Below are positions 47,100 through 56,478 of a stretch of 56,478 nt of DNA, piece after piece. How positions within the stretch are numbered: the first letter of the stretch is position 1; the number at the start of each line of letters is the position of its first letter. The stretch is from assembly GCA_958430865.1 (NCBI GenBank), contig CAUDNR010004080.1, forward strand, positions 1 through 56,478, in the 5' to 3' direction. A program made the translations under genes and the position numbers. This DNA comes from Entrophospora sp. SA101 (taxonomy: Eukaryota; Glomeromycota; Glomeromycetes; Entrophosporales; Entrophosporaceae). The notes under the pieces were generated by a model. The model saw nothing but the letters and a program-made list of their open reading frames with translations, was not told the origin of the DNA and did no database searches.

Positions 47100-48113
47100 A
47101 CCCACGTGAAGTGCACAGTCATAGTAAATCACTTATTAATTTCCAATTAAATGTGACTTTACCATTATATATGACTTTCTATATATTAGTTGTAATATTT
47201 TTCATCATCTTTGAGGTAAAAAAAAATTTAATTGTTTTCTATATATTAATTTTTTTTTAATGGTTTATATACATGAGCCCTACAAATATATATTAATTAC
47301 CTTTTTATCTATTCACCATTAGCACTCTCTTTAAATTATTACAATTGTTTTAATTTTGTTATTGTTAAAATTTTTATATGCAAACAACTACTACTAAAAA
47401 CTAGAAATGAATGTATATATTATTCAATATAATTTTGTGCTTAAATGTCATTTTTACTTCAAAATTGACAAATCTCAGAAAATATAAAGGTATTATTAGT
47501 CTTGGGAGCTCAACTTTGGTGGATCGGCTGCTTAAAACACTCATTTATAAAGTTTTATATGTAAAAGTTTTCTTTTTTATTATGAAATGCATATCATTTT
47601 TAATTTCTGTCACGCACTGTAATATATTTATTAGTAGAAATAAATAAAACGCAAAACACGTACATATCGTAAAAAAAAATTTTTATATATACCACATGTT
47701 AAAATTTTTTTCAAAGGACAAATCTTCAGCTTCCTTTTAATATAACTTTTAGTAAAGAAACTCTTCTATAGCTTTTTTAAAAAAGGATCGGTTATAAAAA
47801 ATAATTTTTCTTTTATATAAAACTTCTTGTTCTTAATTTTGTAAGAACTTGGTTTTCTTTATTAACATTAAATAGTATAAAATAAAAAATTTTTTTTTTA
47901 GATTCCTCCCACGAAGATTTTAAAAAACATTTTTAACATTTTTAAGTATATAGGACAAATGAATCGATTATAATGTATGACTTATTGATTTAACAAGATA
48001 CCTTGATGTGTGACTTGAATGATTCATAATGATTGAACAACCTAATATTGCGTCTTGGAGTTGGTAGAGTTCATAAACTTTACTTTTGTCCCTATTCATT
48101 TTTTCATAATTTT
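47100..48113. repeat. Diverged direct-repeat region, first copy
   Basis: Blocks near 47440-47590 (TTTTTACTTCAAAATTGACAAA, AACATAAAGG-like AATATAAAGGTATT, TATGAAATGCATATCATTTT then TAATTTCTGTCACGC) recur at 49250-49360 (TTTTTGCTACAAATTTGACA, AACATAAAGGTATTTG, TATGAAATGCGCATCATTTT then TAATTTTAGAAGGCGTGAC). A CAACCTTTAATATTAAA-type motif recurs at 47085, 48585 and 49025. No gene is supported here. Confidence 0.45.
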
Positions 48114-48440
48114 TCTCTATGACGAATATCTTAGTAAACACTATTTATGACGAACATCTTAGTAAAAATCTCTATGACGAACATTTTAGTAAACACTCTA
48201 TGACAAATATCTTAGTAAGCACTCTCTATGACGAACATCTTAGTAAGCACTCTCTATGACGAACATCTTAGCAAATACTCTTTATGACAAACATCTTAGT
48301 AAAACTCTCTATCTATGAAGAACATCTTAGCAAATACTCTTTATGACAAACATCTTAGTAAAACTCTCTATCTATGAAGAACATCTTAGTAAACACTCTC
48401 TATGGCGAACATCTTAGTAAACACTCTCTATCTATAACAA
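48114..48440 (+). repeat. Minisatellite, about a dozen ~26-bp units
   Basis: The unit TATGACGAACATCTTAGTAA plus ACACTCTC repeats head to tail with small changes (GACAAAC, GAAGAAC, GCAAATACTCTT). Two adjacent higher-order units of about 62 bases (ATGACAAACATCTTAGTAAA ... ATGAAGAACATCTTAGCAAA) are nearly identical, which points to recent duplication. No frame uses it. Confidence 0.9.
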
Positions 48441-49558
48441 ACAAATTACATATAGAAATAGAGGGTTGGTTGTATGGAGAGTGAACTGTATATATACCAC
48501 TAATATAAAAAATTTTTTTGTCAAAAGATTGTTGAATTTATTTATTTATATCTCTCCGTGTATAAAATTAATTTTACATTACAACCAACCTTTAATATTA
48601 AAGTATGCACATGAAGCGTATGTTTGTAGTAATAAGCTACCTATTATTATTGTCCGGTAAGATACTTTATATATAATTTCTATTTATTTTATTTTTTATA
48701 AGGATTCTGCCATCTTTAACATAAAAAAAATTATGTATATATTACTTTTTTTTTTTTTTGCAAAGATTGTTAGTTTTATTTATTAAGAATTTATTTTTAT
48801 ACATATTTTAAATACAAATAATTTCCTCGTGTTTATAAAAACTTTACTCACATGTATATACATCGTGACCAATCTTTGCCCCACCTTTTAAATTTAATTT
48901 TATTATTATTAAATAAAAATTGCACATTCGTACTTTATTAGTAGATGAGCAACTACTTTAAATTGAGGATTGTTAAACATACATATTTGTATGTATGTTT
49001 GTTATTCAATTGTTTTGTGTTTGGACCAACCTTTAATGTATGGCTTGGTCTGTATATATTACTTATATTATTTATATTACTTAATTATTTGTATTACTTA
49101 TATTACTACTTTACCCGTTCATAATTCATTCACTACTTATGATTATTATAATTGTTTTAATTTCATTATCACTTGTAGAATTTTAATTGCAAACAATTAC
49201 AAGAAGTAAAATGTTTAATATATCTTTTATTTATTTAATATAGTGTCTAAAAATCATTTTTGCTACAAATTTGACAAAACTCGGAAAAACATAAAGGTAT
49301 TTGCCTTGTGAACTCAACTTTATGAAATGCGCATCATTTTTAATTTTAGAAGGCGTGACAGTTTTGGATTCACAAGATCTATATGTGTAACCCTTGAGTG
49401 GTCCCCCACTTATTTACTTACCCCTAGCTAATACTAACCCAATTATAATATTTTGGCTGTAGGTTACACGAATTTAATAATAAATTTTCCTCAATTCAAA
49501 TATTCCACAATAACATTATTATTTTATAAAAATTTTCTTCAGTCTTATCGCTTTAAAA

Positions 49559-50794
49559 ATGGATCAACAAAACGGAGTTTCCAGGTTAGATTTTTCTATT
49601 CTATTTTATATTTACTTATCTGTATCTCTCTCCTTTAACCTTTTTTTTTTTTGCAAAATCTATAAATTATCTAGAAGAGAACAATCACTTTCTCCAAGAA
49701 GTGCTGGTTATCGTGAAATGTCTTCGTCTCCAAAAAGAAGAAGAAGCCCATCTCCCAGACACAATCGCACCAGTGGAAGAGAAGATAGATACAGGGATGA
49801 TCGTTATACCAGAGATAGTAGATATAGCCGTGATAATCGTGATAGTCGTGATAGTCGTGGTTATTATGGTAGAAGTAGTTATCGTGACGATAGAGGATAT
49901 CGAGATTACCCATACCCTTATGAAAGAAGAGCTCCTCCAAGAAGAACCAAACCAATTGACCGGTAGATATTCAACTTATCTTGAAATTATATCAATAATA
50001 TTTAATTATTATTAATATTAAAATAATTAATAATATTATCTTTGTTATTATCATCATCATATCAATCAATCTGTTACTAATAAAAATCAGTGGCTCTGAT
50101 AAAGAAAGAAGTGATACAACGACACTTTATGTTGGTAATATTCCATATACTTTTCGTGAGCATGATGTCGCAGATATGTTTGAAAGATACGGGCGATTGA
50201 GAAAAGTAACTGTTCAATTGGATAATTATACTGGAAGAAATAAAGGGTAATTGTTAAAGTTTTTTATCTGTAATCGAAAACCTTAACCAACTGACATCGT
50301 TAATATTTGTATTTATTCATAAATATTCGATTTGGTCTTTAGGTTTGCATTCGTAGAATTCGAGGATAGGAAAGATGCAGAAGATGCATATGATAAATAT
50401 CATGGTGCTAACATTGAAGGTCGTAGATTAAAGTTAGATTGGGATATTGGATTGTCAAGAAAAGATCAACATCGTAAAGAAAAGCCCGGTTATGCAGAGC
50501 ATGGGTAAGATTTTTTTTTTCTTTTTGAGAATAAAATTTATACAATTTGTGATTAATAATATCCATTATTTTTATTTAAAATAAAAAAAATCTAGTCGTC
50601 CACCTTATGATTCATGTATGTATATTATATAATGTTTTGAACAATTAACAATTACAGTTCATTATTAAAATCTTATTATTTTTATTGTTATATTTATAGA
50701 TGATCGTGGAGCTTCGCCACCCGAAGTGAGAGAATTAAGTCCAAATTATAGATCTGGTGCTCGTTCACCAAGTCCTTATTCCCGTCAATATTAA
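49559..50794 (+). CDS. SR-like RNA-binding protein with one RRM
   Basis: Six exons (49559-49584, 49675-49962, 50091-50246, 50343-50504, 50596-50615, 50700-50794) join in phase to 248 residues. The start MDQQNGVSRREQSLSPRS opens an Arg/Ser/Asp/Tyr-rich region with SPKRRRSPSPRH and many RD/DSR dipeptides (to ~105). The RRM follows: TTTLYVGNIPYTF (RNP2 LYVGNI), FERYGRLRKVTVQLDNYTG, KGFAFVEFEDRKDAE (RNP1), and IEGRRLKLDWDIG. The tail has SPPEVRELSPNYRS and ends SPSPYSRQY. Such proteins bind pre-mRNA in the nucleus and act in splicing or export; the RS residues are usual kinase targets. Exons 1 (26 nt) and 5 (20 nt) are micro-exons. It resembles SRSF/Tra2-like proteins, but I cannot name an orthologue. 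Confidence 0.9.
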
Positions 50795-51732
50795 TTAATG
50801 GATGTTAGGTTTTTACTATTATGATATTGTTATTGAAGGAACGCTTATTATTATTATTTTGTAAAAAATATACTTATATATATATATATATTGATTATGA
50901 TATTTTTTTTTTGAAAAATGCTAGAAAAACTTTTTATTTTATTTGGAAATATTAATGGATGAATTAATAATGTAAAAGAACACTCCTAGATGTTGAAACT
51001 ATCAGCAAGTCATTCAACAAAAATTAATATACATATATACTTTCATATAAATATTTATTCTCTTAATTTGTTGAGATTAGAAGACTGATTGATTGGTTGA
51101 TTTCATCAGCATTTCAATATATATATTAAAAAAAGTTTTCTTTGAAAAAAAAAGTGGATTGGTTGATTTTAAACAACTAAAAAAAAAGTTATTATGAATC
51201 GATCTATTATTTTTGGATGACTTATTATTATTTGTTGACTTCTTGATGATGATGATGATGAAATTATTCATTGACGAGTTGATTATTTTTATTTGTTGAT
51301 TGATGAGCTGACTTGTTGGATGATAAATTGATTTGTAATAGAAAAAAGTTGATTTGCAGTACATAGAAAAGTTGATCTTTGAGGTGTCGGTGAAATTTTT
51401 GGATTAAAAAGTGCGAGAAAGAGATTAAAAGCGGACAAAATGAGTGAAATACAAGGTCTGATCTGTTTTGTCTTGATTTGCAACTTTTATTCTAATCTCT
51501 TCGTTGATTTATACTTAATCCACTATATAATATTATGTTTGGAGTCGTAAAAGAAAAAGATAAAGATGAGTGATAAATTGAAATGAGAATATTATCAAGT
51601 TAATTAAGTGAATTAGTGCGAGTATAATTACAATTAAATAAATAGATTATACATTCTCTAGATTTATAGAGCAGGTTTATCACTGTATTGTTGTATAAAG
51701 CTATCATCATACACAATACATCATTATGTTAA
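50795..51732. other. 3' flank of the RRM gene and intergenic DNA
   Basis: A (TA)n run near 50877-50892, then a TTGATT/GATGATGATG-rich stretch (51090-51370) whose minus-strand frames are Ser/Asn/Ile repeats without domain content. No gene supported. Confidence 0.35.
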
Positions 51733-51780
51733 TATGAGCAGACTGCAACAAAACCAACATCAAAGATTTCAGGGATCGAA
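51733..51780 (+). repeat. Partial copy E of the ~70-bp palindromic repeat
   Basis: GAGCAGACTGCAACAAAACC, then AACATCAAAGATTTCAGGGATC. The central palindrome is deleted, which explains its shorter length. Confidence 0.5.
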
Positions 51781-51949
51781 AATTGTTTAAAACCACAATA
51801 ATAATACTACGACATCATATGAATTATTTTTTGTCTCTTGTTCTACAATCATAATGTTTTAATTGTTCAACACCCCTCTATATAGTACAAGTAGAATAAT
51901 CAATCAAAACTATAAATTCGTACCGAGCTTATCCTTCCTTCACTTGGCC

Positions 51950-52620
51950 TTGACTTTGTTGTTCAGGCTTTTTGAATAATATTTTGTTGTTTTATCAGTT
52001 CAAATTTTTGTTTACTAATTCTTTAATTTTATCTGAAGTCCCTGAATATTATTTTCACTTTATATGTTTTATTAAATGCTTGTTCTTCTCTTTTTTTTTT
52101 TTTAGTTCATTTTCATAATCGTTCTAATCTTTTATTTTTCTCTATCTCCTTATTTTGTTGATTCATTGATGCTGCATCTCGTTGTTTTTATTATTTATAT
52201 CTAGTTGTGATTTTTTTGCTTTTTTCTTCTCGTTGACATTTTGTTGCTGGTAATTTAGAGCTAATATTAATCTTCGTTTTATCAAGAAGCTTCTTTTGAT
52301 TGTTTTAAACAGTTTGCTGTTTTATCATTAGCCTTTTGCAATTTATCAATAATATTTCACGTTCTCCTCTTTAAGGTGGTTATTTCTTGGTTCTTTTTTC
52401 ATCTAATTCAATTCCTCGATTCTTTCAATAAAATCTAAATGAGTTTGATTTACATCTCTAATTCATGAACTTTATTTTTGTAAACTAACTATGGCTCTCG
52501 GAACTCTATTTTTTTTTTTTGTAATCTTCGTATCTTCATTCATCTCTCTTCCACTTGCAAAAGTCTGGAGGTCCTCCAATATCCTTCAAAGAGAAAGACT
52601 TCTACCAAGTGATAGTTAGT
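51950..52620 (-). pseudogene. Decayed coiled-coil coding region
   Basis: Minus-strand reading gives Lys/Glu/Gln/Asn-rich helical segments broken by stops and shifts: LEDLQTFASGREMNEDTK, HLDFIERIEEL, QQQNVNEKKKAKKSQLDINN, ENELKKKKREEQAFNKTYKV, KQKFELIKQQNIIQKA. This looks like a dead long coiled-coil protein. The family is not recognisable. Confidence 0.35.
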
Positions 52621-52848
52621 CCATAAACAATTTATCCAAGATTTCCAGATAATAATTGGTTTGTAATGATAACTGAATCCATTTATAGCTAGTCCAACTT
52701 GTGTTTATCAAGTCCTGACAATATTAACACAAAAAAGGACCAACTATTTTGTATTTCTAAATATGTTGCAAAATCTGGGTTTCGTCAATATGTAAAAGGA
52801 ATTTTCTTTTCTTTCTTTTATATCAATATATCAATCTTGTCTTGTGTT

Positions 52849-52914
52849 ATATATGGGGCATGCTGCAACAAAACCAGGGCAAAGTGAACATTGGTATTAC
52901 CAAGAATTTCAGGG
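52849..52914 (+). repeat. Dispersed ~70-bp repeat with palindromic core (copy D)
   Basis: ATATATGGGGCATGCTGCAA, CAAAACCAGGGCAAAGTGAA, CATTGGTATTACCAAGAATT, TCAGGG. It retains the full TTGGTATTACCAA palindrome. Confidence 0.75.
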
Positions 52915-53915
52915 TAACATCACAATTGTATTATTGATTATCTGTTTTAAATGCACATTACTACTATCCCTTATAATTAGTTCCAAAAAAATGCATTCAT
53001 GAAAATGTAACAGCAAAGGAACAAAAAAGCAAATTGATTAGGAGTGAAGGTAGTACTTCTCAAGAAAAAATTCCTGCATTAACCCTAATCTATGCGAATC
53101 TGATAACTTTTCAGTTTTGTAGGTAGAAGTAGTAATAAATTTGATAATCCATTTCCTTATTAAATAACTCAGTGTTTTGCTGTATATCAAAAATTGGTAA
53201 ATAAGTCCTCTTTTAAGGCTTGATTTTGGTTAATTTTTTTAATATTTTTAAGGCAAATGTCTGGAAATTCTCCGTTCTCAATAAGTTTTTTGTTTTGGGA
53301 TAATGATAAATCTTTTTATTTTTTCTTTAAAAAATGCTAACAAATCCGCAAGCAAAAAGAAAAACCGAGCACAAAGAATACTATGAGTAAACATCGTCAA
53401 GAGAGTATGTTTTAAAGTGGTTGTTGCACAGAGCCATTGCTGCTAATAGAGGATTATAAGATAGTGATAAATAAAGTCCTCACAAAATCAGTAAGAATAA
53501 GAATGGGTTTTTAAAATTTTCAAATGAAGTTTTTATTAATTTATTACTTATAAAGTACCTTTAACTTTAATAAGGAATATCATTAACATTTTTTACTTAA
53601 AACAGTTGGTTAAAAAAGAAATTGTGTGTAGAAATCTTCAATTCATTCTATTGTTTTTTTATAAGCAAATTTAAATACATGAAGTAATTTTGTTTCAAAA
53701 ACCACACACCAATGCCTTTAATAGAATATAAATAAAAATATTCTTTTAAAACCATTCTTAACATATTCTTTTTTTAAAAAAATTTTTTTGGTTAATTTAT
53801 TTTCAATTATCATACACTTTCTTTCTTTAATGCTTGGCCTCTCAACCTATTAAGAAAAATATTTCAATATTGAGAAAACGGGTTACATAATCATATATAT
53901 CAAAACAATAAAATT
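52915..53915. other. Intergenic stretch, nothing recognised
   Basis: AT-rich DNA between the repeat copy D and the 3' end of the minus-strand gene at 53916. Long A/T runs near 53765-53790. No supported feature. Confidence 0.35.
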
Positions 53916-55765
53916 CTATACCCAAGGTTTTTTTGTTGGTATAGGAATTTCATCAATTATATCATGATCAGTTACATGTTTCAGAGTTAACACTGCACTT
54001 TTTCGAAGTTCCCTGTTATTACAAGCATAAGTAATAGCTGCTGAAAATATTTTTTTTGCATTGTTAATGACTTCCTAAAATAAAAGATAGTATATTAGCT
54101 GTAAGCAATACAATATGTATGAGAGAAAAAAAAAACTCACTTTTACAAAAAGAATGTTCTGCAAGCATTACTTATATCTAACAAACTGCTTATAGTAAAT
54201 TTAGGTAAGGTGAAAATTGCTACCTCATCTGAAATCCATACCCCGTTACCAAGATAAAATACAACATACACCCTTATAGTATAACCTACAATACAAATGC
54301 CAATAAGTGATATTTTGTTGACTATTAATTGTAAATTAGCATCCATTGAACCACCAGCTGCCAAATTTACAACTTGCAGAAGAGCAGAATTTTGATCATG
54401 AGCTACTTTTATTACTCTTAAAAAATCTGTTGTGGATTTGTCATAATGATCTTTTGTATCAGGACCTGAATTTTCCACATTTCCAAATTCACGCCCTTGT
54501 TTTGTATCATCATTATTTAAACTAAAAAAAACAAGAGCTCATAAATACATAAATAAAAATAGTCAAAAATGGCTAATTTCTTAAAAATTTACACCAAAAA
54601 TATAATCACTGTGTCGTCCAACCCTTCCAAATCTCTTTTGATATGCTACAGAAGCAGAAGATATTAAATCAACACTACAAATACATAGTTAATAAAGATC
54701 GTTGTACAAACTGTAGTAATTTTCAAAGATTAACTTACTAATGATATTCAGCTTCTATATGTATAATTTCCATAAATGGTATCACAAAATGAATATCACA
54801 ATTTCTTTCACCAGCTGGTGGTAGGCCTAATTTTATGTTTTTTACGCTTTTTTAGCAATAAATCTGTTAGTACTGTCAAACCCTGCCATTATATTATGGA
54901 AGATCAAAATTTTAAATTTTTAATATCATAAGTACCACTCATCTATGACCTGAAAAATACATTTTATCATTCATGTATTGGCTAAATTTATGGCATCATT
55001 AAAATCTATTTGTTTTTCCAATCCTATTCTATTGTTTTGTTTCATGAGCAAATCAGTCAAACATTCTCTCTTTTCTGGTAACCAAGTGGAAATTTTCAAT
55101 AATGTTAATTTTATTCCATCTACTGCCCAATTTTCACCAATTTCAAGTATTTTTTTGGTACTCAGCTGCATAAATATCAGTTAAGACTGATTAATAAATA
55201 ATTAGAATAAACAAAATATAATAACATTATACATGCCTTGTCTATTATAATTAGTGATGTTAGCCGTTTAAAAATCCTTAGCCGGCTAAACCGTTTACTA
55301 CCTAAATTGGTAATTTTATTTCTATAACAAGAAAGTAATGCAGAAATCTATTACCAAATTTAGAAATTATTTGTGCAGATTATTAGCCGGCTAACATCAC
55401 TAATTATAACAAGTAAATGTTCACCAATTGGACAAGAAATTTTTGAAACACATTCCTTAAGTAGGTCAAAAGGTTGAGTTATTGTCTCTATTTGTTTATC
55501 AGTAAAAGTTCCATAAACTTGACCACCATTTAAACTGTAACCAACAAATGTGGGCCTTACATCTAATATCTGCCAGACTGGACTATAAAGAGTGTTAAGA
55601 TATTGCACATGCACACCTGTAATTACTGACCGATCATACTTACTACAGATAATCTTGTGGCATAGATTGATATTTTTTAATTAATTCAATTGCTGGTTTC
55701 ATTGTTTTCATTGGGTAAAATTTTGGATTCTTCATCCAAAGTTTCCTGAACAGTTTCAAGCCCAT
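53916..55765 (-). pseudogene. Unrecognised multi-exon gene, broken by a MITE and small indels
   Basis: Exon-like blocks in order from ATG 55765: MGLKLFRKLWMKNPKFYPMK...PAIELIKKYQSMPQDYL; VQYLNTLYSPVWQILDVRPT...GGQVYGTFTDKQIETI...CPIGEHLLVII; ENWAVDGIKLTLLKISTWLP...IDFNDAINLANT; FDSTNRFIAKK; IKLGLPPAGERNCDIHFVIP...IEAEYHY; VDLISSASVAYQKRFGRVGR; NNDDTKQGREFGNVENSGPD...VNLAAGGSMDANLQLIVNKI...; EVINNAKKIFSAAITYACNN...PTKKPWV (stop 53916-53918). Defects: a 151-bp MITE in the second exon, TGA after LANT where the frame goes on as MIKCIFQVIDEW, and apparent 1-nt losses in homopolymers near 54147-54151 and in the A6/T6 run near 54849-54854. I do not recognise the family. It is probably a decayed member of a repeated gene family, but sequencing errors could explain the homopolymer breaks. 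Confidence 0.55.
55252..55402. mobile_element. 151-bp hAT-like MITE
   Basis: Ends TAGTGATGTTAGCCG and (opposite strand) TAGTGATGTTAGCCGGCTAA; a second AGCCGGCTAA palindrome lies near 55281-55290. Flanks ATTATAAT and ATTATAAC (55244-55251, 55403-55410) are an 8-bp duplication with one mismatch, as expected for hAT. It interrupts the minus-strand frame after HLLVII. Confidence 0.85.
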
Positions 55766-56287
55766 CTTCAGGAGGCTTTGAACCTGAAAGGGAAATTCAA
55801 ATATGAATGTATCTTATTATTAATTCAAATAAATTATAATACTTAATATTACCAACATTACATCTGGAAAATATAAAAAAAATTTGCACATGTAAATCAT
55901 AAGTTTAATAATAAAAAAGTGTAAAACTTACATCAGTGCCATAAGATTTATGCAATATTATGTCAGCATTGTAAGATTTATGCAAGTTTACACTAAATTA
56001 ATTTCCTGATGCTAGATTTGTTATTTTCCTTGCTTAATAAATAAAAAAACAAGGTTTATAAATTATTGTATTAATTGCAACTGTTTTTTCTTAACTAGAA
56101 CTAAAATGACAATTTTTTTAAAAGAATACTTACCCAAAATATGCATCAATATTTTTTTGCTTGTTTTTGTTTTTGAATTTTTTTTGCGTGCATCAGGAAA
56201 TTAAATGGACATAAGTGTTTTTTTGCATAATAACTAAAATGATGGTTGCAACATTGCAACCATCACCCTTATAAAAAAAATTAATTA
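55766..56287. other. Intergenic stretch between decayed genes
   Basis: AT-rich, with a short duplicated phrase (GTAAGATTTATGCAA near 55937 and 55970). A perfect 11-bp hairpin GATGGTTGCAA-CA-TTGCAACCATC lies at about 56240-56263. No gene is supported. Confidence 0.4.
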
Positions 56288-56363
56288 ATAAATAACACTT
56301 ATTGGGTAGTTTCTCCCCAAATTTTCCTTTTTTATTTTATCAACTTTGAGATGGTTTGGCTTT
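56288..56363 (-). pseudogene. Exon-1-like fragment, third copy of the locus 1/locus 2 family
   Basis: On the minus strand the text reads KPNHLKVDKIKKENLGRNYP, followed by ATAAGTGTTATTTATTAA. This parallels locus 2 exon 1 (MPKDKKVDRKRSKNNKRKRN, then GTAAGTGTTTATTGG). The ATG is lost (AAG) and the donor GT is mutated to AT. Confidence 0.35.
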
Positions 56364-56403
56364 TTTTTTAATTTTAATTGCAATTTAATATAGGAAAATA
56401 TTA

Positions 56404-56478
56404 TACAGTTGGCGCTCGATATAAGGAAGAGTTTGTTTTGGCAAAAAACTTCACTATATAGTGTGATTCATTATATAA
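56404..56478 (+). mobile_element. 5' terminus of another Tigger/pogo-like element, cut by the window end
   Basis: TA-CAGTTGGCGCTCGATATAAGG, then GGCAAAAAACTTCACTATAT and repeated ATATAGTG/TTATATAA motifs. The form CAGT...CTCGATATAA after a TA is typical of pogo/Tigger ends (family recall). It is a different subfamily from the element at 9977. Confidence 0.55.

Noticed and set aside
49671..50015. Overlapping frames (His/Tyr/Asp-rich on the minus strand, Ile/Val-rich on plus) in the RRM gene
   Set aside because: Shadows of the RS/RD-rich exon 2, whose own frame splices in phase into a clear RRM.
51077..51483. Ser/Asn-rich minus-strand frames downstream of the RRM gene
   Set aside because: They follow GATGATGATG and TTGATT repeats, lack a domain, and overlap each other in different frames.
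1..56478. CRISPR array, bacterial operon or defence system
   Set aside because: The only regular array (48114-48440) has no unique spacers, and the spliced eukaryotic genes rule out a prokaryotic context.

Overview
The window looks like a piece of an early-diverging fungal genome, most likely an arbuscular-mycorrhizal fungus of the Rhizophagus/Glomeromycotina type. This is an inference. It rests on very AT-rich DNA, genes split by short GT-AG introns, Asn/Ser/Thr-rich low-complexity proteins, decayed members of families expanded in those fungi (tyrosine-kinase-like protein kinases, BTB proteins), and a heavy load of degraded DNA transposons. No rRNA, tRNA, CRISPR or bacterial operon structure is visible.

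Seven gene models look intact: a mitochondrial ribosomal protein of the L51/S25/CI-B8 fold (1894-2557, +), a KDM3/JHDM2-type JmjC protein (4169-6811, -), glutathione synthetase in eight exons (14226-16321, +), a convergent Ser/Asn-rich alpha/beta hydrolase (16651-19076, -), a two-exon small membrane protein (29100-29581, -), a one-exon GATA zinc-finger protein (34243-35520, -) and an SR-like RRM protein in six exons (49559-50794, +). I rebuilt their exons by hand; every junction keeps phase.

Between them lie decayed genes: a possible Zn-cluster regulator relic (about 3-4 kb), a kinase pseudogene (24.6-25.6 kb), a BTB protein with homopolymer-linked frame breaks (25.7-27.8 kb), an ASCC3/Slh1-type helicase pseudogene (29.75-32.25 kb), two paralogous transposon-like genes (39.6-41.6 and 42.6-45.5 kb, plus a third exon-1-like copy near 56.3 kb), and an unrecognised multi-exon gene interrupted by a MITE (53.9-55.8 kb).

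The mobile-element layer is the most informative part. It contains a Tigger-like element carrying both a solo LTR (5-bp TSD GGTGA) and a 447-bp TIR element; a 213-bp MITE with a perfect 9-bp TSD whose empty site survives in the neighbouring paralogue; a CTAG-ended foldback MITE family with one copy in an exon; a 151-bp hAT-like MITE in another exon; a 778-bp TA-flanked TIR element carrying an unrecognised coding segment; and a dispersed repeat of about 70 bp with a palindromic core, in four clear copies and one partial copy.

The intact genes are housekeeping or regulatory genes (mitochondrial translation, chromatin, glutathione synthesis, transcription, splicing). They do not form a pathway together and appear as islands in a transposon-rich region. 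I see no convincing new multi-gene system. The best candidates for something undescribed are the TIR element with its own coding segment and the dispersed palindromic repeat.
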